Below, piece after piece: positions 21,327-32,300 of a stretch of 64,000 nt of DNA (within the stretch, counting starts at the first letter, position 1; each line of letters opens with the position of its first letter). The notes under the pieces were generated by a model. The model was not told where the DNA came from, ran no database searches, and saw only the letters and a program-made list of their open reading frames with translations. Position numbers and translations under genes: made by a program. Source of the DNA: Closterium sp. NIES-65 (Eukaryota > Streptophyta > Zygnematophyceae > Desmidiales > Closteriaceae); contig CANXME010001298.1 of NCBI GenBank assembly GCA_948144175.1, positions 586,114-650,113 on the forward strand, given 5' to 3'.

Positions 21327-22171
21327 GGCAGCAGCTGAAAGTCTCACCGGGCTGAGAGAGTCGGGTAGGTCAGCAGCAGAGGAACACAGCTCAGGAACAG
21401 CAGCACGGCTCCTCAGGCGGCTCGGGCGGCTCGGGCGGCTCGGGCGGCTCGGGCGGCTCGGGCGGCTCGGGCGGCTCGGGCGGCTCGGGCTGCTCGGGCG
21501 GCGGCTCGGCTGCAGCTCAGCGGCAGCTCGGCGGCGGCTCGGGCGGCGGCTCAGGTGGCCCGGGCGGCGGCTCAGGCGGCGGCGGCTCGGCGGCGGCTCG
21601 GCTGCTGCTGGGCGGCTCGGCGGATGCTGGGCGGCTCGGCGGGGCCGCGTAGCAGAGGGCGGCAGGGCCGCGATCGAAGGGCGGCGGGGCCGCGACCGAA
21701 GAGGGCGGCGGGGCCGCGTAGCAGAGGGCGGCGGGGCCGCGTAGCAGAGGGCGGCGGGGCCGCGTAGCAGAGGGCGGCGGGGCCGCGTAGCAGAGGGCGG
21801 CGGGGCCGCGATCGAAGGGCGGCGGGGCCGCGTAGCAGAGGGCGGCGGGGCCGCGTAGCAGAGGGCGGCGGGGCCGCAATCGAAGGGCGGCGGGGCCGCG
21901 TATCAGAGGGCGGCGGGGCCGCGTGGCAGAGGGCGGCGGGGCCGCGTAGCAGAGGGCGGCGGGGCCGCGATCGAATGGGGGCGGCGGGGCCGCGTAGCAG
22001 AGGGCGGCGGGGCCGCAATCGAAGGGCGGCGGGGCCGCTAGGGAAGGGCGGCGGAGCCGCTAGGGGAAGGGCGGCGCAACGGGCCGCTAGGGGCGACACG
22101 ACGGGTCGCTAAAAAAAAACGCGCCTCGGGGCGCGGTTCGGTGGGCCCTAGAAGCAGTCCCTAGGAGGGAA
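21327..22171 (-). repeat. Copia B leader with two minisatellites
   Basis: Between primer site and gag. 21410-21500 is a 10-bp repeat (ggcggctcgg, about nine units). About 21640-22050 is a roughly 25-bp unit (gggcggcggggccgcgtagcagag) with variants. No ORF is supported. The first bases after the primer site form the conserved stem-loop (22158-22170) and GGGCCC (22143-22148). Confidence 0.8.
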
Positions 22172-22186
22172 CCTGCTCTGATTCCA
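22172..22186 (-). other. Copia B primer binding site
   Basis: Minus strand TGGAATCAGAGCAGG directly follows the 5' LTR. It is complementary to the 3' end of plant-type initiator tRNA-Met (TGGTATCAGAGC) with one change. Confidence 0.8.
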
Positions 22187-22305
22187 TGTGAAATCAAAGA
22201 ACGAGAATGAATGACTATGAAGTGAAGTGAATACAAATAGGAAACCCTAATTGTGTTGTACCCCCACTATAGCCTACAGAAACAAGTAAGCTATATGTTC
22301 TGACA
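22187..22305 (-). repeat. Copia B 5' LTR
   Basis: 119 bp with TG...CA ends, abutting the target duplication GGAGG at 22306-22310. Confidence 0.9.
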
Positions 22306-22407
22306 GGAGGAGCTGCCACGAGACCAAGGGTGGGGTAGAGGAAAGAAGGTACGGAGCAGGGAGGGACAAATCAGGAGGAGTGGCGAAGAGACCAAGTTTC
22401 CGACAGC
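22306..22407 (+). repeat. Gypsy repeat X, copy 2 (right part)
   Basis: Resumes the sequence interrupted at 15065 (compare 14476-14582) and ends GTTTCCGACAGC. Copia A coding starts again at 22406-22408. Confidence 0.85.
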
Positions 22408-25060
22408 CTCCAGAAGCAGCAGGGACAGCACCAGTACCCCTAGCGGCAGCACCAGCGCCAGCAGCGACTCCAGCTCCAACAGAGCCAACGCTAGCACCCT
22501 CAGAAGCACCAGCGCCAGCAGAACCACCAGCGCCAGCACCCCCAGCAGCTCCAGCTCCAGCAGCTCCAGTAGCACCAACTCCAGCAGGACCGTCAGCTCC
22601 AGCACCGCCAGCAGCTCCAGTAGCACCGCCAGCAGGACTCCCAGTCTCAGCAGCTCCAGAACCGCCAGGACGAGCACCTGCAGGACCAGCAGCAACAGTA
22701 GGAACTCCAGCTCCAGCAGCACGGCTCCAGCGCCGGGCAAGCCACTCGCGCAGCTCCTGCGGAGAGAGTAGCTCCCGCCTCGACGAAGCACCGCCAGAGG
22801 CCACACGAGCAGACCCAGCACCCCCAGGCTCTGCACCTCCAGGCTCCGAACCCCCAGGCTCCGCACCCCCAGGCTCCGCACCCCAGGCTCAGCACCCCCA
22901 GACTCAGCACCCACAGGCTCAGCACCCCCGGGCTCAGCACCCCCAGACTCAGCACCCCCAGGCTCAGCACCCCTAGACTCAGCACCCCCAGGCTCCGCAC
23001 CCCCAGACCCGGCACCCGCAGATCCGGCACCCGCAGGCTCAGCGCCCCTAGTAGCACCAGAGTCAACAGCAACCTCGACAGGCTCAACTGCATCTACCTG
23101 GGACACACCTGACGGAGCAGGACCCTGAGGGGAGAGGGGGTCTACCGGGGGAGGACCCGGCGCAACAAAGAGCGACGGGGGGGGAAGGGGGGCAGTGCGG
23201 TAGGGGAAGAGACGGTAGTAAGGCACCGACTCGTCAAAGGTGACGTCCTGGGAGGACAGAACACGGCGCGAGGTGGGGTGGTAAAATTGCCAACCAGGTG
23301 TATCAGAGGGGAAGCCAAGGAAGACGCAGGGAACAGCACGGGGGGGACAGCTTGTCCGCAGACAAGTCGCGGACAAACGCCCGAGATCCCCAGACCCGAA
23401 ACGCAGACGCATCGCCAACCTTCCCGGTCCACCGCAAGGTGGGGGAGGTCTCTGGCAAGGAGACCCGGGGCTGAAGGTTGAGCTGATGCGCTGCATACTG
23501 AACCGCAAACGGCCACAGAAAATGGGGAGCAGCCGCATGGATCATGGACGTACGAGCGACGTCCATGACCATGCCAATGCGGCGCTCAGCAATCCCATTT
23601 TGCTGTGGAGAGGCCGGAAGCGTGAAGGTCTGGCGGATGCCCTGTGCACGACAGAAGGCTCCCAGACGGGCAGAGGAAAACTCCCCGCCTCTGTCAGAGT
23701 GCAGACGCAGAACTGGAAATTCCGAGCCGAAACTCTCTCTGAGCTGGAGACGAGCTGCGCGGATCCAGTCGATCAACACCTCAGTGATGTCACCCTTGCT
23801 GCGCAAGGGAACACCGTGGTGTAACGCGAGTAGTCGTCAACCACCAACAAGAAGTAACGCTCGTGACCCTGGCCACGGACGCGGGCGAGGCCCCACATGT
23901 CCATGTGAAGAGTCTGCAAGGGAGCCTCTGTCGGAGGAAACTCGGAGGAGTGAGGGGCGGCGCACTGCCGCCCCTCGACGCAGGGGACGCAGGTAGGGGC
24001 AGGCTCCGGAGGTAGGGGAGGGAGGGACCGGGGGAGAAAAAAGAAAAGGACACGTGAGGCCATGCCTCGTAGACGAGGCAGGGAGGGGTGACCAAGGCGG
24101 TGGTGCCAAAGGAGAGTCTGGTGGGACAGAAGACGACACGAGCAGGGCGCAGACTCAGGTACAGACCTGGACGCTGCAGCGAACACATGACTCGACGCAG
24201 CTACCTGGCCAGACTCAGCAACAGGAGGAGACTCAGTGGTCAGTGTGTACAGGCTCGACCCCGGCTGACGGGTAAACGTGGCCAAGTGTCGGCCCGTCCG
24301 AGCACACGTACAGTGGGTCGCCCGCTGACTCGCAGGCGTGAACTGGTCAACCCCCCGATCCTGTAGATCAGCTCCACTCACCAAGTTCGTAGAGAACGAG
24401 GGGAGGTAGAGACCTGACAGGGTGCCAGAGGGGGCTGCCGGACACGGTAAGACAATGGAGAAGCTAGCAAGGACAGGACCCCCAGAGGGGTCCGCCAGGG
24501 AGACCGCAACCGGCCGACTAAGCGGCGTAAGCGTGGTGCGGTCTCGAAAGAAGGAGCGGAAAGCAACCGAGTCAAGGGTGAAGGTGTGCAAGGCCTGAGC
24601 CGACGTGGTACCTGAGAGAGCAGACTCACCAGCACCTGGGGCAGCAGACGCACTAGCACCTAGAGCAGTAGCCTCACCAGCACCTAGAGCAGCAGCCTCA
24701 ATGCCCGGGTCAGGCGGAACACACAGGTAACAGTCATCCGCATCACTATTTGGCAATGCATACATGGCAGTGAGGATAGCATCATAGTAAAGAGTATAGA
24801 TATCTACCCGCAGCCGAAGCAGCTCCACCCAGTCGGGGAGCTCAGCCGCGTCGCCAAACTCCGTACGCCAGGCGTCGCTCAGACAGGCGAAGCAGCGGGA
24901 CTCTGCGTGACCAAACGTCCCGCAAGGCTGACTTGTCCGAGCACCAGTGCGAATGACGTACGGACAACGAGCAGTACCCCGTGACCCGTCACGCTGAGCG
25001 TACCACTCACGAAGCTGACCGCGCACGGACGACGCTGCAACTGCACCTGGCCACTACAAC
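22408..25060 (-). pseudogene. Copia A gag C-terminus, protease, integrase and linker
   Basis: Upstream half of copia A. From 25026 downward: LREWYAQR, zinc knuckle CPYVIRT...CGTFGHAESRC, and a protease whose DSGAS box reads DSVAF (about 24565), which would disable it. Next come the HHRLGHPS pre-integrase block, integrase LHMDMWGLARV, LHSDRGGEFSS and NGIAERRIG (about 23580-23900), then the pentapeptide linker (22810-23050) and LREWLARRW. Frameshifts lie near 23810, near 23330 and in the linker. The gag N-terminal domain and Gly-rich tract of the other copies are absent; partly duplicated LREWY-type sequence at 25000-25180 marks the deletion. Confidence 0.8.
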
Positions 25061-25249
25061 CAGCTGCCGAACTACTCACTCCAGGACGACTCCCACTACG
25101 GCCACCCCTATAACCCCAACAAGCGTACCACCCACGAAGCTGTTGGGGGGTGAGGGACTCACGCGGACGACGCTGGAGCTGCATCTGGCCACGCCAGGAG
25201 CAGGAGTAGCAGTACGGGGCAGGGCAGTGCTCACCAGTGGCGAGAAGGG

Positions 25250-26465
25250 CAGGACGGCGGCAGTTGTAGGAGCGGCTGCTCCAGGGGCGGCTGCTGCAGG
25301 GGCGGCTGCTGCAGGGGCGGCTGCTCCAGGGGCGGCTGCTGCAGGGGCGGCTGCTCCAGGGGCGGCTCCTGCAGTGGCGGCTGCTCCAGGGGTGGATGCT
25401 GCAGGGGTGGCTGCTCCAGGGGCGGCTGCTGTAGGGGCGGCTGCTCCAGGGGCTGCTGTTGCAATGGCGGTTGCTCCAGGGGTGGCCGCTGCAGTGGCGG
25501 CTACTCCAGGGGCGGCTGCTGCAGTGGCGGCTGCTCCAGGGGCGGCTGCTGCAGTGGCAGCTGCGCCAGGGGCGGCTCGGCTGCTGGGCGGCTCGGCGGC
25601 TCGGCTGCTCGCTAGGGACAGCGACGAAGCCGGGTAAGGGCGGCGACGGGGCCGCTAGGGGCAGCGACCGGGCCGCGTAGGGAGGGGAGCGGCGACGGGG
25701 CCGCTAGGGGCGGCGACGAGGCCGCGTTGGGAGGGAGGCGGCGACGGGGCCGCTAGGGGCGGCGACGGGGCCGCGTAGGGGCGGCGACGGGGCCGCGTAG
25801 GGGCGGCGACGGGGCCGCTAGGGGCGGCGACGGGGCCGTGTAGGGGCGGCGACGGGGCCGCGTAGGGAGGGAGGCGGCGACGGGGCCGCTAGGGGCGGCG
25901 ACGGGGCCGCGTAGGGGCAGCGACGGGGCCGCGTAGGGAGGGGAGCGGCGACGGGGCCGCTAGGGGCGGCGACGGGGCCGCGTAGGGGCGGCGACGAGGC
26001 CGCGTAGGGGCGGCGACGAGGCCGCGTAGGGAGGGAGGCGACGACGGGGCCGCTAGGGGCGGCGACGGGGCCGCGTAGGGGCGGCGACGAGGCCGCGTAG
26101 GGAGGGAGGCGGCGACGGGGCCGCTAGGGGCGGCGACGGGGCCGCGTAGGGGCGCGACGGGGCCGGTAGGGCGGCGACGGGGCCGCTAGGGTCGGCTACG
26201 GGGCCGCTAGGGTCGGCAACGGGGCCGGCAGGGCGGCGACGGGGCCGCTAGGGTCGGCTGTGGGGCCGGTAAGGCAGCGACGGGGCCGGTAGGGCGGCGA
26301 CAGGGCCGGTAGGGCGCCGACGGGGCCGCTAAGGGCGGCGAGGTGGCCGCAAAGGGCGGCGACGACGGGGCCGTGAGAGGGGCCGCGAGGGGCCTCGAAA
26401 GGGGCCGCTAGGGGCCTGAGGAGGGCGCGACGGGCCGCTAAGGGCTAGGGACGCGACGGGAGGGA
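25250..26465 (-). repeat. Copia A leader minisatellites
   Basis: 25257-25575 is a 30-bp-period repeat (ggcggctgctccaggggcggctgctgcag in plus sense). 25630-26360 is a 19-21-bp repeat (gggcggcgacggggccgcgta) with insertions of ggagggag. No supported gene. Confidence 0.8.
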
Positions 26466-26531
26466 GGGCACACGGGGTGCGACTCGGGCAAGAGAGAAGC
26501 GCGCTCCGGTCAGAAAAAAAAAATTAGTGGT

Positions 26532-26575
26532 GGGCCCTTAGGAAGCGTTCCCACTAGGGAACCTGCTCTATACCA
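26532..26575 (-). promoter_or_regulatory. Copia A primer site, leader stem-loop and GGGCCC motif
   Basis: TGGTATAGAGCAGG (26562-26575, minus) is the primer site. It is followed by a stem GTTCCC/GGGAAC (26557-26562 with 26547-26552) and GGGCCC (26532-26537). Confidence 0.65.
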
Positions 26576-26705
26576 TGTGAGAATCTGAGGAAGGAATGAT
26601 TGCATTGAGCAGCATGAGGAGTACAAGTAGGAAACCCTAAAGTGTTGTACCCCATATTGACTATCCCACTGCAGCCTAAACAGAATATAGCATATAAGTT
26701 CGACA
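26576..26705 (-). repeat. Copia A 5' LTR
   Basis: 130 bp, TGTCGAACTTATATGC...TTCTCACA on the minus strand, followed on the plus strand by attta. 26706-26993 beyond it is AT-rich with T runs and shows no gene. Confidence 0.85.
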
Positions 26706-26998
26706 ATTTAGGGTTGATCCGTTCCCAAACCGCATCCGATTCCGATAGGGTTTTAGTTTTTTTTTTTTTTTTTCCAAGATAGCAGATTGGTTGGGCGCGA
26801 GTGGGAATTTTGTTTTGAGTTTCTAGTTTTTTTTTTTGCGGGAGTTACATTTGTTACCATTCGCGTGATATAACCTATTTGTTAGTGACTGAATCCGTGA
26901 CCCCGAGAGCAAGCATCAGTCCTTTCCGAGCTGGTCCTTCACGAGATGCTTCCTGAATGTTCCAATGTCGCGTCAGCAGCAACTGAAGCTGTAGGTTC

Positions 26999-27138
26999 TC
27001 TCAAAAGTATGAAACAGGAATGATTGACTAGAATGGCAGTTGGGTACAAATAGGTCAAAACCTAACCCTAGAAATGTGTACCCTCTATAGGCTAACCCAC
27101 TGTAGCCTAAACTAACACAACATATATAATGTTTGACA
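26999..27138 (-). repeat. Copia E 3' LTR
   Basis: Minus strand TGTCAAACATTATATATG ... CTTTTGAGA, 140 bp. The PPT hairpin (27139-27165) is adjacent. Confidence 0.9.
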
Positions 27139-27408
27139 CACCCCCATAGGCAAAGTGGGGGAGAAATAGGGGTCACAAGACCAGTCAAGGCAAAGCAAGG
27201 CAAAACAAGCTCAGGTGGACCTCAAGGATACCACACAAATTCCGAGCACAAGCAAGTGGTCACAAGACCAGTTCACATGCAGGTTTATAATAGAGCAAAA
27301 GGTACAATGATCACAACCTAACAAGAGAAAACATGCAGGTATATATATAGAGATCACAGTACAAACAGTCTCAAGAAGTAAGCAAGTGAGGTCCAGTAGG
27401 CACAAGGC

Positions 27409-29345
27409 CTAGAAGAGTGCAAAAGCGCAGATGGTCACAAGGCTGAAGCGCCTTGGTGAACACATCAGCAGTGTTGGCCTCAGAGGCCATGTAACGCAGA
27501 CGAAGCTGACCACGCTGCTGCAGCTCTCGAGCAAGGAAGTAACGCAGAGCAATGTTCTGTGCTCCAGTCTGTGCTCCTCACACAAGGCAATGGCTGCCTT
27601 GTTGTCGACGTAGAGAACTGGAGGAGAACGAGGCTGCTCTCCAAGGTCGGTCAGCAAGTAGGTGAGCCAGCGTAGCTCCTGGGCCGCCATGGCTGTGGCG
27701 TAGATCTCAGCCTCACAACTGGAGCTGAGAACAGAAGAAGAGCGAGTAGAACGCCAAGAAACAGAACCAGAGCCAAGACTGAAGGAGTAACCCTAAGACG
27801 ACCGCTGAGTAGCCTGGTCGTCTGCCCAAGAAGCGTCTGAGTGCCCAGTGAGAACAACTGGGACTCGCCCTCCAAGCACTAGCCCCATGCCCGACGTACT
27901 GCACAAGTAGCGCAACACCCTCTTAGCTGCATCCATGTGCTCCTTCCGGTGACGGCCGGGAGCGACATAGCGTGCAAGAATGCTGAGAGGGTATGCAAGG
28001 TCTGGTCGAGTGCAGGTCATCAGGTACATGAGGCAACCCACAAGCTCTGGATACGGGCCACTCGGCTCAACGGACCTGAAGGACCTACTGCACCATGTGT
28101 GACTGAGTCGAGGTAATGGTGCGGCGTGCTCTATCCCGGGTGATCCGCAAGCCAAGATAGCTTGTCAGTTCACCCAGGTCTGTGCACGTGTGTCTCTTCT
28201 GCAGCTCCGACTTCACGTGGGCGAGTGCCACAGTGTCAGCAGTAGCAAAGACCAAGTCGTCGACGTACACAAGGACGTAGAACGGCGGCAAAGAAGTGTC
28301 GGTGCGTAGAAACAGCGACGGATCAGCAGTAGAAGGCGCGAACCCAAGAGCAGCAAGCGTAGTCCTCAGTGTGTCGTGCCACTCACGAGGCGCCTGGCGG
28401 AGACCGTAGACTGGCCGTCTGAGGCTCCACTGGGTACCAGGAGGGAACGACCCAGTGAAGCCAGGTGGACGGCGCAGCCAGATCTCCTCGTGCAGGCTGC
28501 TCTGCAGGAAAGCAGTGCTAAAGTCAAGCGAGTGGAGCTCGTAGTCACACTGAGCGGCGACGTGCAGCAGAACCCGAAGAGTGGTCATCTTCGGGGTCGG
28601 GGAGAAGGTCTGGAAGAAGTCAACTCCCTCTCGCTGACTGAAGCCTCGTGCAACGTAACGCGCCTTGAAGACAGGCGGAGAGCCCGGCGGCCGCTTCACC
28701 CTGAAAATCCACATGCCACTGACAATGTTCGCCCCAGGTGGGGGAACCTCGTCGACGTAGGTGCCAGTGGACTTCCAGGAAGCCATCTCTGTCTCCATGG
28801 CTGACTGCCACTGAGAGGAGTAGGGACCGGCCATCGCCTCTGCGTAAGAGCGTGGGGTCGGGATGTCTGGTGCATCCGGGTCTCCCTCAGGGGCAACAAG
28901 CATGGACACGAGAGGGGGCAAAGCAGCAGCAAAGCACTCAAACTCCTCCTGCCCGTCCTCAAGGACGTTTGTGCCAAGAGCACACTCACCCCCGACGGAC
29001 GGAGGACAGACAGACTCAGACTCAGCAACTAGGCTAGCAGCGTAGTCTAGACGACAGCGAGCAGCAAAGTCGACAAGCTCAGCAACTAAGGCGGACGCAG
29101 CAGCAGACTCAAAGGAAGGGTCAGTGACAACAGTAGCCAGGAGACGCGTGACAGTAGGACTGGCAGTACGAAGAGAGTCTGACTCAGGGTCAGCAAGAAC
29201 AGGAAGAGAAGAAGTAGGAGGAGACGACAGTGGGACACGCTGTGGAGCAGTGGACGGACGAAGCGCCATCCGGTGAGTGCCTGGGACAACAGGAAGACTC
29301 TGACGCTGGACACGACTGCTAGAGAGAGCAGTGCGGACAGGTGCG
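27409..29345 (-). pseudogene. Copia E RT and RNase H, broken
   Basis: MALRPSTAPQRV from 29269, then FSPTPKMTTLRVLLH and YVDDLVF (about 28250). Damage: a frameshift near 29345 relative to the upstream half; an internal deletion of about 80 bp near 28075, removing the segment between LQR and EPSGP; a premature stop near 27793; and a 7-nt deletion near 27556 in the RNase H EHRTKHIALRYF block. RNase H boxes SWADDQATQRSS and YVDNKA are still readable. Confidence 0.85.
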
Positions 29346-32300
29346 GAGCAGGGCGAGACTCAGGCTCACGACGCTCAGTAAGACCTCCAGTCGGACCAGT
29401 GTAAGGAGCAGGACCAGGGAGAGAGGAGGCAGACGGTAGCTGCGACTGCAGCTGGACAGACGGAGGACACGCTAAGGAGAGAGGAGGACAAGGAGGAGGG
29501 AGCTGACCAAGAACCTGCTGTAGGAGCGGAACGAAGTACGGCCGGGACCGAGCGGCGACACCAGAGTCAGAAGGAACACTCGCCCCAGGGTCCGCAGCAG
29601 CAGCGGCAGCTCCACCACCTGGGTCCTCAGCACGAGCTGCAGCTCCAACTCCCGGGTCCGCAGTACCAGCAGCAGCTCCAACGCCCGGGTCCGCAGCACC
29701 AGCGGCAGCTCCAACGCCCGGGTCCTCAACACCAGCAACAGCTCCAACCCCCGGGTCCGCAGCACCAGCGGCAGCTCCAACGCCCGGGTCCTCAGCACCA
29801 GCAGCAGCTCCAACGCCCGGGTCCGCAGCACCAGCGGCAGCTCCAACGCCCGGATCCTCAGCACGAGCAGCAGCTCCAACGCCCGGGTCCGCAGCACCAG
29901 CGGCAGCTCCAACGCCCGGGTCCCCAGCACCAGCAGCAGCTCCAACGGCAGTGGGGTCCGCAACACGAGGCACGCCACTCCGAAGAGTGCAGCGCCGCTC
30001 GTACCACTCACGGATCCGCTCGCGGGAGGGGAGCTCCCTAACGGGAGAAGAAGCACTAGTACCAAACCCAGCAGTACGTCCGGCACGAGTGGAACCTCTC
30101 CGGAGGCTGCAGTACTCTAAGTACCACGTACGCAGCTGCTCCGAGGAGAGGGCTCCTCCAGGAGTAGGACTCACAGGGCCAGTACCTCCAGACCCAGAAC
30201 CCCCAGACTCCGGACTCTGTGGCTCAGCACCACGAGGCTCCACACCCCCAGGCTCCACACCCCCAGGCTCCACACCCCCAGGCTCAGCACCCCCAAGCTC
30301 CACACCCCCAGGCTCCACACCCCCAGGCTCCACACCCCCAGGCTCAGCACCCCCAGGCTCCACACCCCCAGGCTCAGCACCCCCAGGCTCAGCACCCCTA
30401 GTAGGACGAGAGTCGACAGCTACCTCAACAGGCTCAACCGGGTCTACCTGAGACACACCTGAGGGAGCGGCACCCTGAGGGGGGAGGGGGTCTGCAACAG
30501 CAGCACCTGGCGCGAGGAAGAGAGGCGGGGGGGGAAGCGGGGCAGTGCGGTAGGGGAAGAGGCGGTAGTAGGGGACGGACTCGTCAAAAGTGACGTCCTG
30601 GGAGGGCAAGACTCGGCGCGAGGTGGCGTGGTAAAACTGCCAACCAGACGCGTCCGGGACAAAGCCGAGGAAGACGCAGGGAACAGCACAGGAGGAGAGC
30701 TTGTCCGCAAACGTATCGCGGACAAAAGCTCGAGACCCCCAGACCCGGAAACGCGACGCATCGCCGACCTCCCCCATCCACAGCAGCGTGGGCGAGGTCT
30801 CCGGCAAGGAGACACGGGGCCAGAGGTTGAGCTGATGCGCAGCGTACCAGACCGCAAACGGCCACAGAAAGTGGGGGGCAGCCGCATGGATCAAGGAGGT
30901 ACGGGCGACCTCCATGACCAGGCCAATGCGGCGCTCCGCAACCCCATTCTGCTGTGGAGAGGCCGGAAGCGTGAACGACTGCTCAATGCCGTGCTCAGCA
31001 CAGAAGGCTGCCAAGAGGTCGGAGGAGAACTCACCACCTCTGTCAGAGTGCAAGCGCAGGACAGGAAAGTTCGAGCGGAAACGCTCGCTGAGCTGGAGAC
31101 GGGCTCTGCGGATCCAAGGGATCAAGACATCAGGGACCTCACCCTTGGTGCGCAAGGGGAAGACCGTGGTGTAGCGCGAGTAGTCGTCAACAACTATCAG
31201 GAAGTACCTCTCCTGACCCTGACCACGGACGCGGGCTGGGCCCCACACGTCCATGTGGAGCGTCTGCAAAGGAGCAGTAGTCGGGGGAAACGAGGAGGAG
31301 TGAGGAGCGGCGCGCTGCCGCCCCTCGACACAGGGAAGGCAGGGAGGAGCAGGCGAGGGTGGGAGGGGAGGGAGGACCCTGGGAAGACCAGAGACAAGGT
31401 ACCGGGAGTGCATGGCACGAAGGCGCTGCACAGACGGGTGGCCAAGTCGGTGGTGCCAGAGGACAGTGTCGTGCGCTAGAGAGCGACACGAGCAGGGGGC
31501 AGACAGCTGACCTGACGCGGACGCGAACGCAGACGCAGACGCAGCGACCTGAGGGGAGGCAGTAGTCAGTGTGTACAGGTCCGACCCCGGCTGCCGGGTG
31601 AAGGTAGCCAAGTGACGGCCCGTACGAGCACACGTGCAGTGGGTCACACGCTCGTAGGCAGGGGTGAACTGGTGAACACCCCCGTCCTGGAGAGCACATC
31701 CTGCCACCAAGTTCGTAGAGAACGAGGGGAGGTGGAGACCTGACAGTGTGCCCGACGGGACCGCAGGGCAGGGAAGGACAGTGGAGGAGGTCGCAATGAC
31801 CGGACCCCCAGAGGGGTCAGCAAGTGAGACAGCAACTGGCCGAGCAAGCGGCTCAAGGGCAGTGCGGTCACGAAAGAAGCAGCGAGAAGCACCTGAGTCC
31901 AGTGTGAAGGTGTGCAGTGCGGCAGTCGACACAGTACCAGGGGGTGGGGACACACGAGCACCTAGAGCAGCAGCCTCACCAGCACCTGGGGTAGCCGACA
32001 CGCGAGTACCTGGAGCTGCAGACGCACTGGCCCTAATGCCCGGGTCGGGCGGCACACACAAGTACTCGGCACCCTCTCCACTAGTAGACATCACATACAT
32101 GGCAGATAGAATAGCATCAAAGTCTAGAGCATAGATATCAATCCCCTTCTTCAGGAGATCAAGCCAGCGGGGCAGCTCAGTGGCCTGAGGGAACTGAACA
32201 CGCCAAGCGTCGTCGAGACGAGAGAAACAGCGCTGTGTGGCGTGCGGTCGTCCACACTGCTGACCAGTGCGGTCACCAGTGCGAATGACGTACGTGCAGC

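Larger units (their letters stand above)
15066..22305 (-). mobile_element. Ty1/copia element B, nearly intact
   Basis: LTRs at 15066-15197 and 22187-22305. A perfect 5-bp target duplication GGAGG lies at 15061-15065 and 22306-22310; the empty site is visible in X copy 1 (cagggcaggaggagctgcc). Primer site TGGAATCAGAGCAGG sits next to the 5' LTR. Gag-PR-IN and RT-RNase H are open except for one +1 frameshift in a C8 run. It is the youngest layer of the nest. Confidence 0.9.
7734..22405 (+). mobile_element. Ty3/gypsy element carrying a cytosine methyltransferase domain, interrupted by copia B
   Basis: Inserted in copia A. GCCT flanks both sides (7730-7733 and 22406-22409), suggesting a 4-bp target duplication. 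Domain order is gag, zinc knuckles, protease, DNA methyltransferase, RT, RNase H, integrase. Gag through RT share one frame, interrupted by stops at 9265, 9391, 9553 and 10900. Frameshifts lie near 12045 and 13390, with another stop at 12621. Terminal layout is unusual: L (7734-8108), internal, X (14378-14582), L (14583-14957), X (14958-15065 continuing at 22306-22407). Repeat copies differ at only a few percent of positions, so the insertion is fairly young. Confidence 0.85.
5112..26705 (-). mobile_element. Ty1/copia element A, interrupted by gypsy and copia B
   Basis: The 3' LTR (5112-5226) and 5' LTR (26576-26705) belong to one family (TGTCGAAC...TCTCACA). Flanks gttta (5107-5111) and attta (26706-26710) look like a 5-bp target duplication with one change. 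The coding region is continuous across the gypsy insertion: the part ending at 7733 and the part starting at 22408 join at the same point of the sequence seen uninterrupted in copia G near 62608. Coding is broken and the gag N-terminus is missing. Confidence 0.85.

Noticed and set aside
21410-22050. CRISPR-like regular repeats in leaders
   Set aside because: Units are adjacent without unique spacers, GC-rich and lie inside retrotransposon leaders in a eukaryotic genome.
22274-22804. Copia C as a separate element between copia B and 26705
   Set aside because: Its coding sequence joins copia A across the gypsy insertion with no missing bases, and its LTR family matches 5112-5226.
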